This document shows positions 18,075 through 27,600 of a DNA stretch of 64,000 nt, in pieces. The translations under genes were made by a program, and so were the position numbers. The stretch is from Tellurirhabdus rosea (GTDB lineage: Bacteria; Bacteroidota; Bacteroidia; Cytophagales; Spirosomataceae): NCBI RefSeq assembly GCF_026278345.1, contig NZ_CP111085.1:3241501-3305500 (forward strand), given 5' to 3'. A model generated the notes under the pieces. That model was not told where the DNA came from. It made no database searches and was given only the letters and a program-made list of their open reading frames with translations. Position 1 is the stretch's first letter. Each line of letters begins with the position of its first letter.

Positions 18075-19550
18075 ATGAGAAAAAAAGTCTGCTTTTTTCT
18101 TCTTGTTTCCGGTGGTTTGTTGCTGGTGAGCGCTATGGATGCGGCTCGCCCGTCGCTGGACAAGGTTTTCACCCGTATCAATCAGGAAGTACAGCAAAAC
18201 AGCCGCGCGTACGAGACGCTGGCCGAGGCATCCGCCCGCATCGGACACCGGCTGACGGGCAGTCCCAACGGGGCCCGGGCCGAAGAGTACGCCTATACGC
18301 TGCTGAAACAATACGGTTTTTCGGACGTCCAGTACAAGGCGTTCGAAGTTGAGTCGTGGATGCGGGACACGGTGACGCTGTCGGTAGGACCGGATAAAAG
18401 CGACAACATCGTGGATGTGCCGGTCGTCGCGCTCGCGCATTCGCCCGTCGAATCACACATCCGGGCCGAAATCGTAGACGTGGGAAACGGCCTGGAAGGC
18501 GATTTTGCGGAAGTAAAAGGCAAACTCAAAGGCAAAATTGCGCTGGTCAATATTGGGCTGGCGGCTCCCGTACGAGGTGCCCGGAATCTGCACCGCTCCG
18601 AAAAAACGGCCCTGGCCATTCAGCACGGCGCCTCCGGAGTGATCATGGTCAACCAGGTGCCCGGCAATGTCCTGCTGACGGGAACGGCTTCGGTGACCGG
18701 CAAGCTCATTCCCATTCCGTCGGTCTGCGTTTCGCTCGAAAGCGGGCAGGAAATCCGCCGCTGGATGCGGGAAGAAAAACGGCTGACCGCCCTGGTGGAC
18801 ATGACGAACGTGAGCCGGAAAATCAAGGCGCGGAACGTCGTCGCTACGCTGAAAGGCTCTAAATATCCGGAAGAAAAAATCATTGTCGGCGGGCACCTCG
18901 ATTCGTGGGACCTGGCCACCGGAGCGATTGACAACGGCATCGGCTCTTTCTCGGTGCTGGACATCGCCCGGACGTTCAAGGCGCTGAAACTGAAACCCAA
19001 ACGGACGATTGAATTTGTGATGTTCATGGGCGAGGAGCAGGGCCTGCTGGGTTCCAAACACATGGCGGAGGAACTGAAACGGACCGGCCAGCTCGACAAG
19101 GTGCGCTACATTCTGAACCTCGACATGACCAACGACCCCTCGGGAATCAACGCCTTCGGGCGCAACGAGATGGTGCCGTTTTTCAATACGATTGGGGAAA
19201 CGATTCGGAAGGTCGAGCCGTCCTTTGCCGGAACGATCTCCAACCAGGCGGGGCTGCATTCCGACCACCAGCCGTTTATGGTGGAAGGCGTGCCCGTGGT
19301 GGGCATGAACGGCCGCCTGGCTCCTGAAGTTCTGAACTGCTACCACGCGGACTGCGATAAAATCAACCTCGTCAACCGCGAGCAGCTCAAAAATACGGTG
19401 CGGTATTCGTCTATGGTGCTCTACGCGCTCGCGGACGCCGACGACCTGCCCGCCCGCCGTCTTGACGATACCAAAACCCGCGACTACCTCATTGCCCAGG
19501 GCCTGCGCACGCCGCTGCAGATTGCGAACGAGTGGCGGTGGAAAGAGTGA
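18075..19550 (+). CDS. Exported M28 family peptidase with PA domain (carboxypeptidase Q-like)
   Basis: 491 residues from MRKKVCFFLLVSGG, which gives a signal peptide; upstream codons precede it without conservation. A protease-associated insert spans about residues 130-240. The di-zinc site is complete: GGHLDSWD (His), GAIDNGIGS (bridging Asp), MGEEQGLLGS (catalytic Glu pair), NLDMTND (Asp) and LHSDHQPF (His). Family members are aminopeptidases or dipeptidases acting in the periplasm or outside the cell. The gene is monocistronic, diverges from the S9 peptidase, and is followed by a terminator. Together the two suggest peptide scavenging, which is inference. Confidence 0.93.
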   Translation: MRKKVCFFLLVSGGLLLVSAMDAARPSLDKVFTRINQEVQQNSRAYETLAEASARIGHRLTGSPNGARAEEYAYTLLKQYGFSDVQYKAFEVESWMRDTVTLSVGPDKSDNIVDVPVVALAHSPVESHIRAEIVDVGNGLEGDFAEVKGKLKGKIALVNIGLAAPVRGARNLHRSEKTALAIQHGASGVIMVNQVPGNVLLTGTASVTGKLIPIPSVCVSLESGQEIRRWMREEKRLTALVDMTNVSRKIKARNVVATLKGSKYPEEKIIVGGHLDSWDLATGAIDNGIGSFSVLDIARTFKALKLKPKRTIEFVMFMGEEQGLLGSKHMAEELKRTGQLDKVRYILNLDMTNDPSGINAFGRNEMVPFFNTIGETIRKVEPSFAGTISNQAGLHSDHQPFMVEGVPVVGMNGRLAPEVLNCYHADCDKINLVNREQLKNTVRYSSMVLYALADADDLPARRLDDTKTRDYLIAQGLRTPLQIANEWRWKE

Positions 19551-19581
19551 AAGAAAACCGCTCTTATCAGGAAAAAATTTG

Positions 19582-19611
19582 ACCTCAACCCGGTGGTTGA
19601 GGTTTCTTTTT
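19582..19611 (+). terminator. Intrinsic terminator of the M28 peptidase gene
   Basis: A 9-bp stem (ACCTCAACC with GGTTGAGGT), CGGT tetraloop, and a T-rich tail (TTCTTTTT) 31 bp past the stop codon. Confidence 0.85.
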
Positions 19612-19649
19612 GACGTTTCGGACGTCTTAGAGGAAAACCTTGACAAATC

Positions 19650-21191
19650 ATGCTGGCAAAAACCTACGGCAGCGCCGTTTACGGCGTCAACGCCTCCGTT
19701 ATAACGATTGAAGTGGCCGTCGGGCAGGGACTGGGCTTCCACCTGGTCGGGCTACCCGACAGTGCCGTGAAGGAAAGTGAAGAACGCGTCGAAGCATCGC
19801 TGAAATATTTTGGCTACAAAATGCCGCGGCAGAAAGTGGTCGTCAACATGGCCCCGGCGGATCTGCGCAAGGAAGGCTCTGCCTACGACCTGCCCATCGC
19901 CCTCTGCATTCTGCAGGCCTCGGAGCAGCTTACGTTTGAGCGAAAACTGGAAGACTACGTCATCATGGGCGAACTGTCCCTGGACGGCATTCTCCGACCC
20001 ATCAAAGGCGTGCTCCCGATTGCCATCGAAGCCCGGAAGCGCGGCTACAAGGGCTTTATTCTGCCTGCCGCCAATGCCCACGAAGCGGCCATCGTCAACA
20101 ATCTGGATATCATTCCGGTGGAAAACCTGATGGATGCCGTCGGATATCTGGAAGGGTCCAAAGCCATCGAACCGCTGGTGACCGACACCCGCGACCTGTT
20201 TGAACACAACCTGAATGCCTACGACGCCGATTTTTCGCATGTGCAGGGGCAGGAAAACATCAAGCGGGCGCTGGAGATTGCGGCGGCGGGCGGCCATAAC
20301 GTGATCATGATTGGCCCGCCGGGGGCCGGGAAAACGATGCTGGCCAAACGCCTGCCGACCATCCTGCCGCCGCTGACCCTGAACGAAGCGCTGGAAACGA
20401 CCAAAATCCATTCCGTCGCCGGCAAACTGGGCAGTCGGGCGACGCTGGTGGCGACCCGGCCGTACCGGTCTCCGCACCACTCCATCAGCGACGCGGCGCT
20501 GGTCGGCGGCGGCAGTTTCCCGCAGCCGGGCGAAATTTCCCTCGCTCATAACGGCGTGCTGTTTCTGGACGAATTGCCGGAGTTCAAACGGACGGCGCTG
20601 GAAGTGATGCGGCAGCCGCTGGAAGAGCGCAAAGTCAGTATCTCGCGGGCGCGGTTTGCCGTGGAGTTTCCGGCGAATTTTATGCTCATTGCCAGCATGA
20701 ACCCCTGTCCGTGCGGCTACTACAACCATCCGGACAAGGAGTGCGTCTGCGGACCGGGAGTGGTGCAGCGCTACCTCAACAAAGTCAGCGGCCCGCTGCT
20801 CGACCGCATCGACCTGCACGTAGAAGTTACTCCTGTTTCCTTCGACCAGATGACCTCCACGCGCCCCGCCGAAGACAGCGCGACCATTCGGGAACGGGTA
20901 ATCAACGCCCGGCAAATCCAGAGCCAGCGCTTCGCCGGGCAGGACGGCATTTATTCCAACGCCATGATGCCGTCGCAGATGGTCAAGGAAGTCTGCGCCA
21001 TTTCGTCCGCCGGGCTGGCCCTGCTCAAAACGGCGATGGACCGTCTTGGCCTTTCGGCCCGCGCCTACGACCGGATTCTAAAAGTTTCGCGAACCATTGC
21101 TGACCTCGCCGGAACCGAAGAAATCCGCATTGAACATCTGGCGGAAGCCATTCAATACCGCAGCCTCGACCGCGAAAACTGGGCGGGCTGA
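19650..21191 (+). CDS. YifB/ComM-family Mg-chelatase-like AAA+ ATPase
   Basis: 513 residues. The N-terminal domain (GLGFHLVGLPDSAVKESEERV, MAPADLRKEGSAYDLPIAL) is the ChlI-like/Lon-protease-like fold typical of YifB. The AAA+ core follows, with Walker A GPPGAGKTML (about residue 222), Walker B VLFLDELPEF and the sensor region. A zinc-finger-like CPCGYYNHPDKECVC lies near residue 350, and the Mg_chelatase_C domain ends the protein. In naturally competent bacteria ComM is a hexameric helicase that drives branch migration during integration of transformed DNA. Presence here is compatible with competence but does not prove it. Confidence 0.96.
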   Translation: MLAKTYGSAVYGVNASVITIEVAVGQGLGFHLVGLPDSAVKESEERVEASLKYFGYKMPRQKVVVNMAPADLRKEGSAYDLPIALCILQASEQLTFERKLEDYVIMGELSLDGILRPIKGVLPIAIEARKRGYKGFILPAANAHEAAIVNNLDIIPVENLMDAVGYLEGSKAIEPLVTDTRDLFEHNLNAYDADFSHVQGQENIKRALEIAAAGGHNVIMIGPPGAGKTMLAKRLPTILPPLTLNEALETTKIHSVAGKLGSRATLVATRPYRSPHHSISDAALVGGGSFPQPGEISLAHNGVLFLDELPEFKRTALEVMRQPLEERKVSISRARFAVEFPANFMLIASMNPCPCGYYNHPDKECVCGPGVVQRYLNKVSGPLLDRIDLHVEVTPVSFDQMTSTRPAEDSATIRERVINARQIQSQRFAGQDGIYSNAMMPSQMVKEVCAISSAGLALLKTAMDRLGLSARAYDRILKVSRTIADLAGTEEIRIEHLAEAIQYRSLDRENWAG

Positions 21192-21194
21192 GGA

Positions 21195-22094
21195 CTACAC
21201 CAGCCGCCGGACCACCTTCACCGATTCGTCTACGAAGCTGGAAGACAGCCGCTGGTGGTCTTTATAATTGAAAACCTGTCCGTGCTGGCGAACGGTTTCG
21301 AGCCGGGAGAAGTCAAGCGTCTGCACCAGCCAGCCGACTTTCTGTGGGGTTTCGGTTCCGATGATGCCTTCTTCGGGCAAATCCCGGTCCGGAGTGCAGT
21401 AGAAGGCCGCAAAGCCGTAGTTGATGTCCACGGCCGGCGACCAGAGCGCATTGCCGACCGTCTGCGAAACCACCGTGTACGCCTGATGTTCGAGCGCCCG
21501 TGCCCGCGCCCCGACATGCACGCGGGTAGCGCCCCGCACGGTCTCGGTGCAGCTCGGGGCCAGAATTAGCGACACCCCGGCGGCGCTCAGCCACTGCGAA
21601 CCCAGTCCAAACTCGACGTCGTAGCAAATCTGAATGCCAAAACTACCCCAGGGCGCGTCGAACACCGTCAGGGTCTTCTCGCCACTATGAATGCCCCATT
21701 CTTCGTTTTCGAATCGGGTCATGAAAAACTTGTCCTGGTAGCCGACGAGCCCTTTCGGCGAAAAGACGAAGGCCCGGTTGAGGACGTTGCCCTCCTCCAG
21801 CACCGGCAGCGTAGGAGCCACGATGACCAGTTTGTACTGCTTCGCCAGCCCGGCGAAAACAGCACAGAATTCTTCTTTCAGCGCGTCCAGTTCGCGGACC
21901 TGGCGACGCAGGTCCAGCCGGATTTCCGGCCCGAACAGACTGACCAGCTCCATAGACCCGTATTCCGGAAAAAGCACGAGTTGGGCTTTCTGCCGGGCGG
22001 CGTCGGCCACCCAGTCGGTGATGTGAGCGCGCCAGTCGGCGAAGGTGCGGTGCTCGGTAATGGGATACTGCGCCGCGGCGATGGTTACGTTCAT
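21195..22094 (-). CDS. Carbon-nitrogen hydrolase (nitrilase superfamily)
   Basis: 299 residues from MNVTIAAAQYPIT. The catalytic Glu-Lys-Cys triad is visible: Glu in LVLFPEYGSMEL, Lys in GYQDKFFMTRFE and Cys in FGIQICYDVEFG. These enzymes hydrolyse nitriles or amides; the substrate is unknown. A GNAT acetyltransferase gene lies 110 bp upstream on the same strand, and the two activities are fused in one chain in some bacteria (B. subtilis YhcX type), so the pair probably works on one substrate. It converges with yifB with only 3 bp between stop codons. An earlier ATG at 22130 would add 12 unconserved residues. Confidence 0.92.
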   Translation of the reverse strand: MNVTIAAAQYPITEHRTFADWRAHITDWVADAARQKAQLVLFPEYGSMELVSLFGPEIRLDLRRQVRELDALKEEFCAVFAGLAKQYKLVIVAPTLPVLEEGNVLNRAFVFSPKGLVGYQDKFFMTRFENEEWGIHSGEKTLTVFDAPWGSFGIQICYDVEFGLGSQWLSAAGVSLILAPSCTETVRGATRVHVGARARALEHQAYTVVSQTVGNALWSPAVDINYGFAAFYCTPDRDLPEEGIIGTETPQKVGWLVQTLDFSRLETVRQHGQVFNYKDHQRLSSSFVDESVKVVRRLV

Positions 22095-22204
22095 TGCGTT
22101 CTGTGAGTTAATGAGCGTTGTTGCTCCCATTAGTCAATCCTGTCAGTTACCGCCGAAGTGAGCGGGAGGCTTTTCACCGGTCCGCGCAACGCTGCGATGC
22201 AGAC

Positions 22205-22801
22205 TCAAAGTTCTCTGAGCCAGAAGGTCATCTGCTTTGGCGTCGACTCCGATTCTCCAATGTCGGGCCAGTCGAGCGTGGTTTGCAGCGACGGTTCTTT
22301 TCGGTAGCCCCGTTTCAGCCAGAAAGCGTCATTGGGCCGGTAGTCGGCGGGGCGGTCGGGATGGGTTTCCGACCGTTCCACCGCGCAGAAGCAGGTCATC
22401 CGGTACGTGCCGAACTGCCGGGCGTGGGCTTCCCGTTCGTCGAAGAAGCGGTGGCCCAGTCCGAGGCCCCGGTAAGCGGGCAGCAGCAGGCTTTCGCCAA
22501 AATAAAAAAGCGAATCAACATCGTAGCCCTGCTGCAAAAATGGGGCCTGCAATTCCGGCATCTCGTCCCGCAGGGGCAGGCAGGTGGTTGCGCCCACCAT
22601 CTTCGGCCCGTCGTAAACCGCAAACAGCAGCGACCGCCCGGAGCGGACGTAGGTTTGCAGGTACGTTTTCTCGTAGTCCACCGACCCTTCGTAGAGGTAC
22701 GGAAAGTCCCGGAAAACGGCAATCCGCAGCTCGGCCAGATCGTCGAAAACCTCAGCCAGCTCAGGGCCGCGTTTCGTCACAAAGCGGAGGGAGGTTAGCA
22801 T
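22205..22801 (-). CDS. GNAT family N-acetyltransferase
   Basis: 198 residues. The acetyl-CoA-binding strand-loop-helix is seen as SLLLPAYRGLGLGHRFFDEREAHA (Q/RxxGxG/A-type pyrophosphate loop YRGLGLG), preceded by FGESLLL. The C-terminal half (CFCAVERSETHPDRPADYRPNDAFWLKRGY) is typical of the subgroup that accompanies nitrilase-fold amidases. It is encoded immediately upstream of the carbon-nitrogen hydrolase on the same strand, probably as a two-gene operon. The role is likely N-acylation of a small amine, with the specific substrate unknown. Confidence 0.88.
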   Translation of the reverse strand: MLTSLRFVTKRGPELAEVFDDLAELRIAVFRDFPYLYEGSVDYEKTYLQTYVRSGRSLLFAVYDGPKMVGATTCLPLRDEMPELQAPFLQQGYDVDSLFYFGESLLLPAYRGLGLGHRFFDEREAHARQFGTYRMTCFCAVERSETHPDRPADYRPNDAFWLKRGYRKEPSLQTTLDWPDIGESESTPKQMTFWLREL

Positions 22802-22814
22802 GGGGTGAAATAGG

Positions 22815-22918
22815 GGAAGGGTTTAGAGGTTAGGGTTTAGGATTTATAGTTGCTCCGCCTCAATGAGAATAAAGAGGCAGAGCAACTATAAACCCTAAAC
22901 CATTAAAACCTTTCACTT
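22815..22918. repeat. Intergenic long palindrome (copy 5)
   Basis: Inner stem: 18 bp with one wobble between 22844-22861 and 22874-22891 (TTATAGTTGCTCCGCCTC), loop AATGAGAATAAA. Outer arms consist of GGGTTTAG/AGGTTAGG direct repeats on the left and CCCTAAACC/CCTTTCAC on the right. The core GCTCCGCCTCAAT is shared with the copy at 34462-34542. Confidence 0.85.
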
Positions 22919-23350
22919 CTAAACTCCCTCCGACACCAGTTTAATCCACAATTCCAGGTTGTAATACGTCGTCACCCGGCTGATTTTGCCGTCGGTGACT
23001 TCCAGAAAAGCGGCGGCGGGGAGGACATAACGCTGGCCGTGGGCGGCGGGCAAACCCGCTTCCGCTTTTTTATACGTCCCGTTGACAACGAACTCGGCCG
23101 CGACGCGCTTGTCCGTAGGCTCCGAAAACAGCACGATATCGGTCAGCGTTTCGGCGTAGCTTTCGTCCATGTGGCGCAGGAACTCGGTAAATTTTTCGAG
23201 GCCCAGACGCGGTTCGCCCTGGTTCGGTTCGTGACGGATGTTCGGATGGATAAGAGCCAGCATGCCGTTCCAGTCCTGCCGGTTAAACGCGTCGTAGTAG
23301 TTTTTTACGGTCTCTAAAGCGGTCATTTGAGTGACATTTTGTAAACTCAT
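22919..23350 (-). CDS. SnoaL-like / ketosteroid isomerase-related protein
   Basis: 143 residues of NTF2-like fold without signal peptide: TALETVKNYYDAFNRQDWNGMLALIHPNIRHEPNQGEPRLG covers the helix pair and the first strand with an active-site-like DPN/HP region, and SRVTTYYNLELWIKLV is the last strand. It fits the ketosteroid isomerase-related family (TIGR02096 type). Two starts are possible, 23350 and 23326 (MTALET). It is the upstream gene of a minus-strand run with the GNAT/nitrilase pair, but a long palindrome separates them. The substrate is unknown. Confidence 0.8.
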   Translation of the reverse strand: MSLQNVTQMTALETVKNYYDAFNRQDWNGMLALIHPNIRHEPNQGEPRLGLEKFTEFLRHMDESYAETLTDIVLFSEPTDKRVAAEFVVNGTYKKAEAGLPAAHGQRYVLPAAAFLEVTDGKISRVTTYYNLELWIKLVSEGV

Positions 23351-23423
23351 AGTTCAACCCTCTCCCGCCAAAATAGGTTCATAGGGGTGGATTGGAAGAA
23401 TTTGCGGGATAAAAGGGGAGAAA

Positions 23424-23560
23424 TGTCGTTTAACGTTAAAGGTTTAACGTTGAAAGCGGTGCGCCGCAGCGATGGCTCCGATTTATCAAAACGGATTGCA
23501 AAGCGAAGCAACCGCTGCGGCGCACCGCGTTGAACCTTAGGCTTTTAACGTTAAACGACA
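23424..23560. repeat. Long palindrome in a divergent promoter region (copy 6)
   Basis: Two nested perfect inverted repeats: 17 bp outer (TGTCGTTTAACGTTAAA at 23424-23440 with 23544-23560) and 16 bp inner (GCGGTGCGCCGCAGCG and complement). The left arm also repeats TTTAACGTT. It differs from most copies in lying between divergent starts instead of after a stop codon, so a terminator role is not obvious here. Confidence 0.85.
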
Positions 23561-23572
23561 CTCTTTTTCTGA

Positions 23573-24616
23573 ATGCAGTTAAAAATCTCCCCCGACAACC
23601 CGCTGGAATGGCTTGCTTTGAAAGTAAACATGGTTCCCTGGCCGCTGCTGCACGTGCAGATTTTTCCGGTTATCGCCAAGGCGGTGCTGGAGGCGGCCGA
23701 CAAAGGTATTTTTGAAGCGGTGAAGACCGACGCCCAAACGGCCGAAGACGTGGCCCGGACCTGCGGGCTGCATCCCAAAGCCACCCGCGAACTGCTGGGG
23801 CTGCTGACGGCACTCGGTTATGTGTCGTTCCGCAATGACCGCTACACGCTCACCGCCGAAGCCCGCAAATGGGTCACGGCCACCGACCCGGCCTCCGTTT
23901 ACGGCATGATGCTGTTCAACAACCGCGTGGTCTGGCCCTGGCTGGACCAACTGGGCGACTACCTGAAAACGGGGCAGGGCATTCACTACCACGACCACCT
24001 GACGCCCGAGCAGTGGGGATACTACCAGCACGCCATGACGGCCGCTACCAATACCGAAGCGAAGGAGTTTGGCCGGAAAGCGCCCGTGCCGAAGACGGCT
24101 ACCCGCATGCTCGACATCGGCGGGGCGCACGGTCAGCATTCGGTGGCCCTTTGCCGCCGCCTGCCCGCGCTGGAATCGGTGATTCTGGACCTGCCGCCCG
24201 CCGTCGAGAAAGCGGCGCCTTTTCTGGCCCAGTCGGGCATGGACGGGCGCGTTCGGCACCAGCCCGGCAACGCGCTGACGGACGATTACGGCACCGGGCA
24301 GTACGATATTATTCTGATGTCCAGCCTCGCCCACCACTTCACGGACGCCGAAAATCGCCTGGTGGCCCGAAAGGCTGCGCAGGCGCTGAAGCCCGGCGGC
24401 GTTTTCATTATCAACGAATTCATCCGCCCGGAGCCGGGGAGCAAGCCCGAACTCGTGGGCTCTTCGACGGATTTGTTTTATGGGCTGACCAGCACGGCGG
24501 GCAACTGGACCGTGGCCGAAATGCAGAGCTGGTTTGCCGAAGCGGGCCTGAAACCGTTCAAGGTCAAAACGTACCTGACGATTCCCGGACGGGCTATGGT
24601 GGTCGGCAAAAAATAA
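23573..24616 (+). CDS. SAM-dependent O-methyltransferase-like protein
   Basis: 347 residues. The N-terminal 90 residues are a winged-helix dimerisation domain (GIFEAVKTDAQTAEDVARTCGLHPKATRELLGLL). The Rossmann methyltransferase domain follows with the SAM-binding loop MLDIGGAHGQHSVALC, then DIILMSSLAHHFTDAENRLV and ALKPGGVFIINEFI. This matches class I O-methyltransferases of the plant/hydroxyindole type, often linked to secondary metabolites or quinones. Nothing in the neighbourhood identifies a substrate. It starts just after a palindrome and converges on the AsmA-like gene. Confidence 0.9.
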   Translation: MQLKISPDNPLEWLALKVNMVPWPLLHVQIFPVIAKAVLEAADKGIFEAVKTDAQTAEDVARTCGLHPKATRELLGLLTALGYVSFRNDRYTLTAEARKWVTATDPASVYGMMLFNNRVVWPWLDQLGDYLKTGQGIHYHDHLTPEQWGYYQHAMTAATNTEAKEFGRKAPVPKTATRMLDIGGAHGQHSVALCRRLPALESVILDLPPAVEKAAPFLAQSGMDGRVRHQPGNALTDDYGTGQYDIILMSSLAHHFTDAENRLVARKAAQALKPGGVFIINEFIRPEPGSKPELVGSSTDLFYGLTSTAGNWTVAEMQSWFAEAGLKPFKVKTYLTIPGRAMVVGKK

Positions 24617-24637
24617 GGGCAACAGATTTGTTGCCCT
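24616..24637. terminator. Hairpin between convergent methyltransferase and AsmA-like genes
   Basis: A 9-bp perfect stem (AGGGCAACA with TGTTGCCCT) and a GATT loop begin at the last base of the methyltransferase stop codon. The T-tract is poor, so it is a probable and not certain terminator. Confidence 0.5.
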
Positions 24638-24642
24638 GACAA

Positions 24643-27600
24643 CTAAGTTGTATCTTTTCGAACCGGTTTTCTTAATCTATCTAAAAACTTCGCACCTTCC
24701 TGTCGAAGTTGAGCTTTGGCCTTCTGTTCGGCTTCGAGTCGGCGGCGAGCCAGCTCCGCTTTCACACTGTCGGCGGCAACACGGGCGCGGGCTTCGGCCT
24801 CCGCCCGTTTTTGTTCCCCACGCGCCTGCAGACTGTCGACCCGGGAGCGGACCTCCCCCTGCACACGCTGTTTTGCCTCATCAATGAGCGGTTTGGCTAC
24901 CTGCTGCGCCAGCTGGTTGGCCGTGGAGCTGGCCAGAAAACGCACCTGCGGGGTTTTGAACGTGCCACCGAGCGCAAGGTCGATTTTGGCCCGGTCTACG
25001 GCGGCGGGCAACGCCTGTTTGGTCAGCGAAGCAAAGGCGTTGCTGAAGGCAGTTCCCGCGCGGCCCGTCGGGACGTCCAGTTTCAGGATGTAGTTCAGCG
25101 AGCCGTCCAGCCCGTTGCTGCCCGACACGTTGATGACGTAATCCTTGACCTTGATGTCGAAGGGCTTGAAGCCCACGTGGCCGTCGTCGATTTCGGCTTC
25201 CAGCAAGAGGTCTTTGAACCGCGAATCCTTCAGCTCGTTCAGCTTCGTCCGTTCGATGATGCGGTCCACAATGGGATTGTTTCGCAACTGCGCTTCCAGA
25301 ACTTTCACGATTCCCTCGCCAGTCAGCGAACTTAGCTGCGGCATCATGTCCTGACCGAGCAGGCCGTTGAGTTGGAACTTGCTCGTAAAGTCGCCGAACA
25401 TGTACTGGGCCAGCGGCATCAGCGCCTTCACCACGGTCAGGTGTTCGAACGCTTCCTGCAACTTAGCATTCTGAATGCTCAGATCAAAAGCAAAGCCGGG
25501 TTTGGTAATGTCGGTTGTCGAGTACAGCCCGTTGGTGACAAACTTGCCGCCCAGCGAGTTGAACGTCACGTTCTGCATCCGGACCGCTTTGTTGGCTACC
25601 AGCACCGTTCCGCTCAGGTCGTCCAGATGCATGGCTTCGTACTGCGCGTGGTCTACGTCGGCCTTCAGCGTAAAATCAATATTCGCCGGAACTTCGATGA
25701 TGGAGCGGGAAGCGGTCGCCGTGCTGGACGTTGGGCTGTCGGTCATCCATTCGTTCAGGTTAAACTTGTCGGCCTTTACCGTCAGATTTCCCCGCAGCGG
25801 CTCGTTTTCTTCCAGCAAAAACGGAATGTAGTTGCTCAGCGAACCCGTCGCGGTAAACGCGCTGCTTCCGAGCAGGCCCCGCATCTGCGGCACGGCCAAC
25901 TGACCGGGTTTGAGGTCAAACCGGGCGCTGTTGAGTGTCAGGCCCTGCGGCAGCGCGTCGCCTTTGTAGACGAGATTGGTCACGGCCAGCGTTCCCGAGG
26001 CAGGCAGCCGGTCGTAGCGGCCCGCCTTGGCGTCGGATACCTTGCCGGACGTCCGGATGTCGGCGTCGATGAGGCCCGCCAGCCGGGTGCCTTCGATCGG
26101 GAAAATCCGGGTGACTTTGGTGAGGTCGAGTTTGCCCTTGGCGGCCAGATCGTAGGTGTAATCGTTCAGGTTCTGGACCCAGCCGCGCACTTCAAACGGC
26201 TCGCCCGCCAGCCGGAGCCGCAGGTCGCCGATATCGATGCGCGTGTCCGGAATCCGCCCCGTCCGGTTGGTGACGGTCGCCACGGCATTGACGTTCTCCA
26301 GCGGCTCGGGAAACTTCAGCGATTTCACGTACCCGTTCTGCAGTTTCATCGCCGCATTGACAACCGGGAAGCGTCCGGCTGTTTTGTCGTACAATCCTTT
26401 TGCTTTCAGGTTCAGGTCGTACAGGCCGCGCAGCGTCAGGCTGTCGATGGGGAACAACTGCGTCAGTTCGCCCAGATTCAGTTTGGCCGTAATGTCGGCG
26501 TCTACCGTCGAGCGGGTCAGGCCCTGCACAAGCGCCCGGCCGCGCACGGGGTTGTTGCCCAGATTGGCCGCCAGTTTTTTGAGGTTGATAACGGTATTGT
26601 CCAGCCGGTCGGTGGCGTTGCTGACAGTGACGTCCAGCGCAATGTTCTCCACGGACGAGGGCAGGTCCGGGTATTTGAACCGCCCGTTCTGTACCAGCAT
26701 GTTCAGCACGAACGCCGGGAACTGCCGGGCGTTGTAAATGCCTTTCACATTTCCGTCGAAACGAACCGTGCCGTCGGCGTCAATGTCTTTGAATTGTTCG
26801 GAATAAATGCCCGGCACGAGCGACAGCAGGTTTTTGAAGCTGTTGTCGTCGGCTTTGTACGTCAGATCGAGGCGGATGTTCGTATCCGGCATGGCGACGG
26901 TGCCGGCCAGTTGCAGCGGCAGGTCGTTGAGCGTTATCCGGTTATCCGTAAACGTATAGATGGCCTGCGGCAGATCGAGGTGCAGCCGCATGTCGGCGTC
27001 CAGCTTTTTGTCCGTCAGGTACTCCGTGTTGGCGTAGGTCACGGTCATCCGGTCGGCGCGGGTTTTCAGGGCGAGGTCGGAAATATCGGCCGAGAGGCTT
27101 CCGCTGCCCGTATGCTGAACGTTTTCCAGCCGAACTTTCATCGGCAGCGACAAATCTTCGTACCGGACAAAGCCGTTTTCGATCGACCACTCCTCCACAT
27201 TGACCGTGACGGCCGCTTTGGTTGTGTCGGCTTGTGGCTCGGTGCTTTCAACGGGCTTGTAAATGTCATAATTGGCCTGTCCGTTGCGGAGGCGTTTGAT
27301 GAGGATGCGCGGGCGGTCGAGGTGGACGCCTTTCACTTCCAGTTTATCGCCACCCAGCACGCTCATCAGGTTCAGCGAAACGTCGAGGTCGGCCGCGCTC
27401 AGGAGCGTGTCGCCCACAAACGGCGCTTTGCCCGCAATGCTCAGGCTTCCGGTCTGAATGCTCAGATTCGGAAAGTGACGCAACAGCGAGATATTCACGT
27501 TTTCGGGCGAAAACTGCACATCGGCAGCTACCCGGTTATTGATTTCCCGCTGGACGCGGGCAAGAATTTTATCTTTATAAAACGTCGGGATAATCCATGC

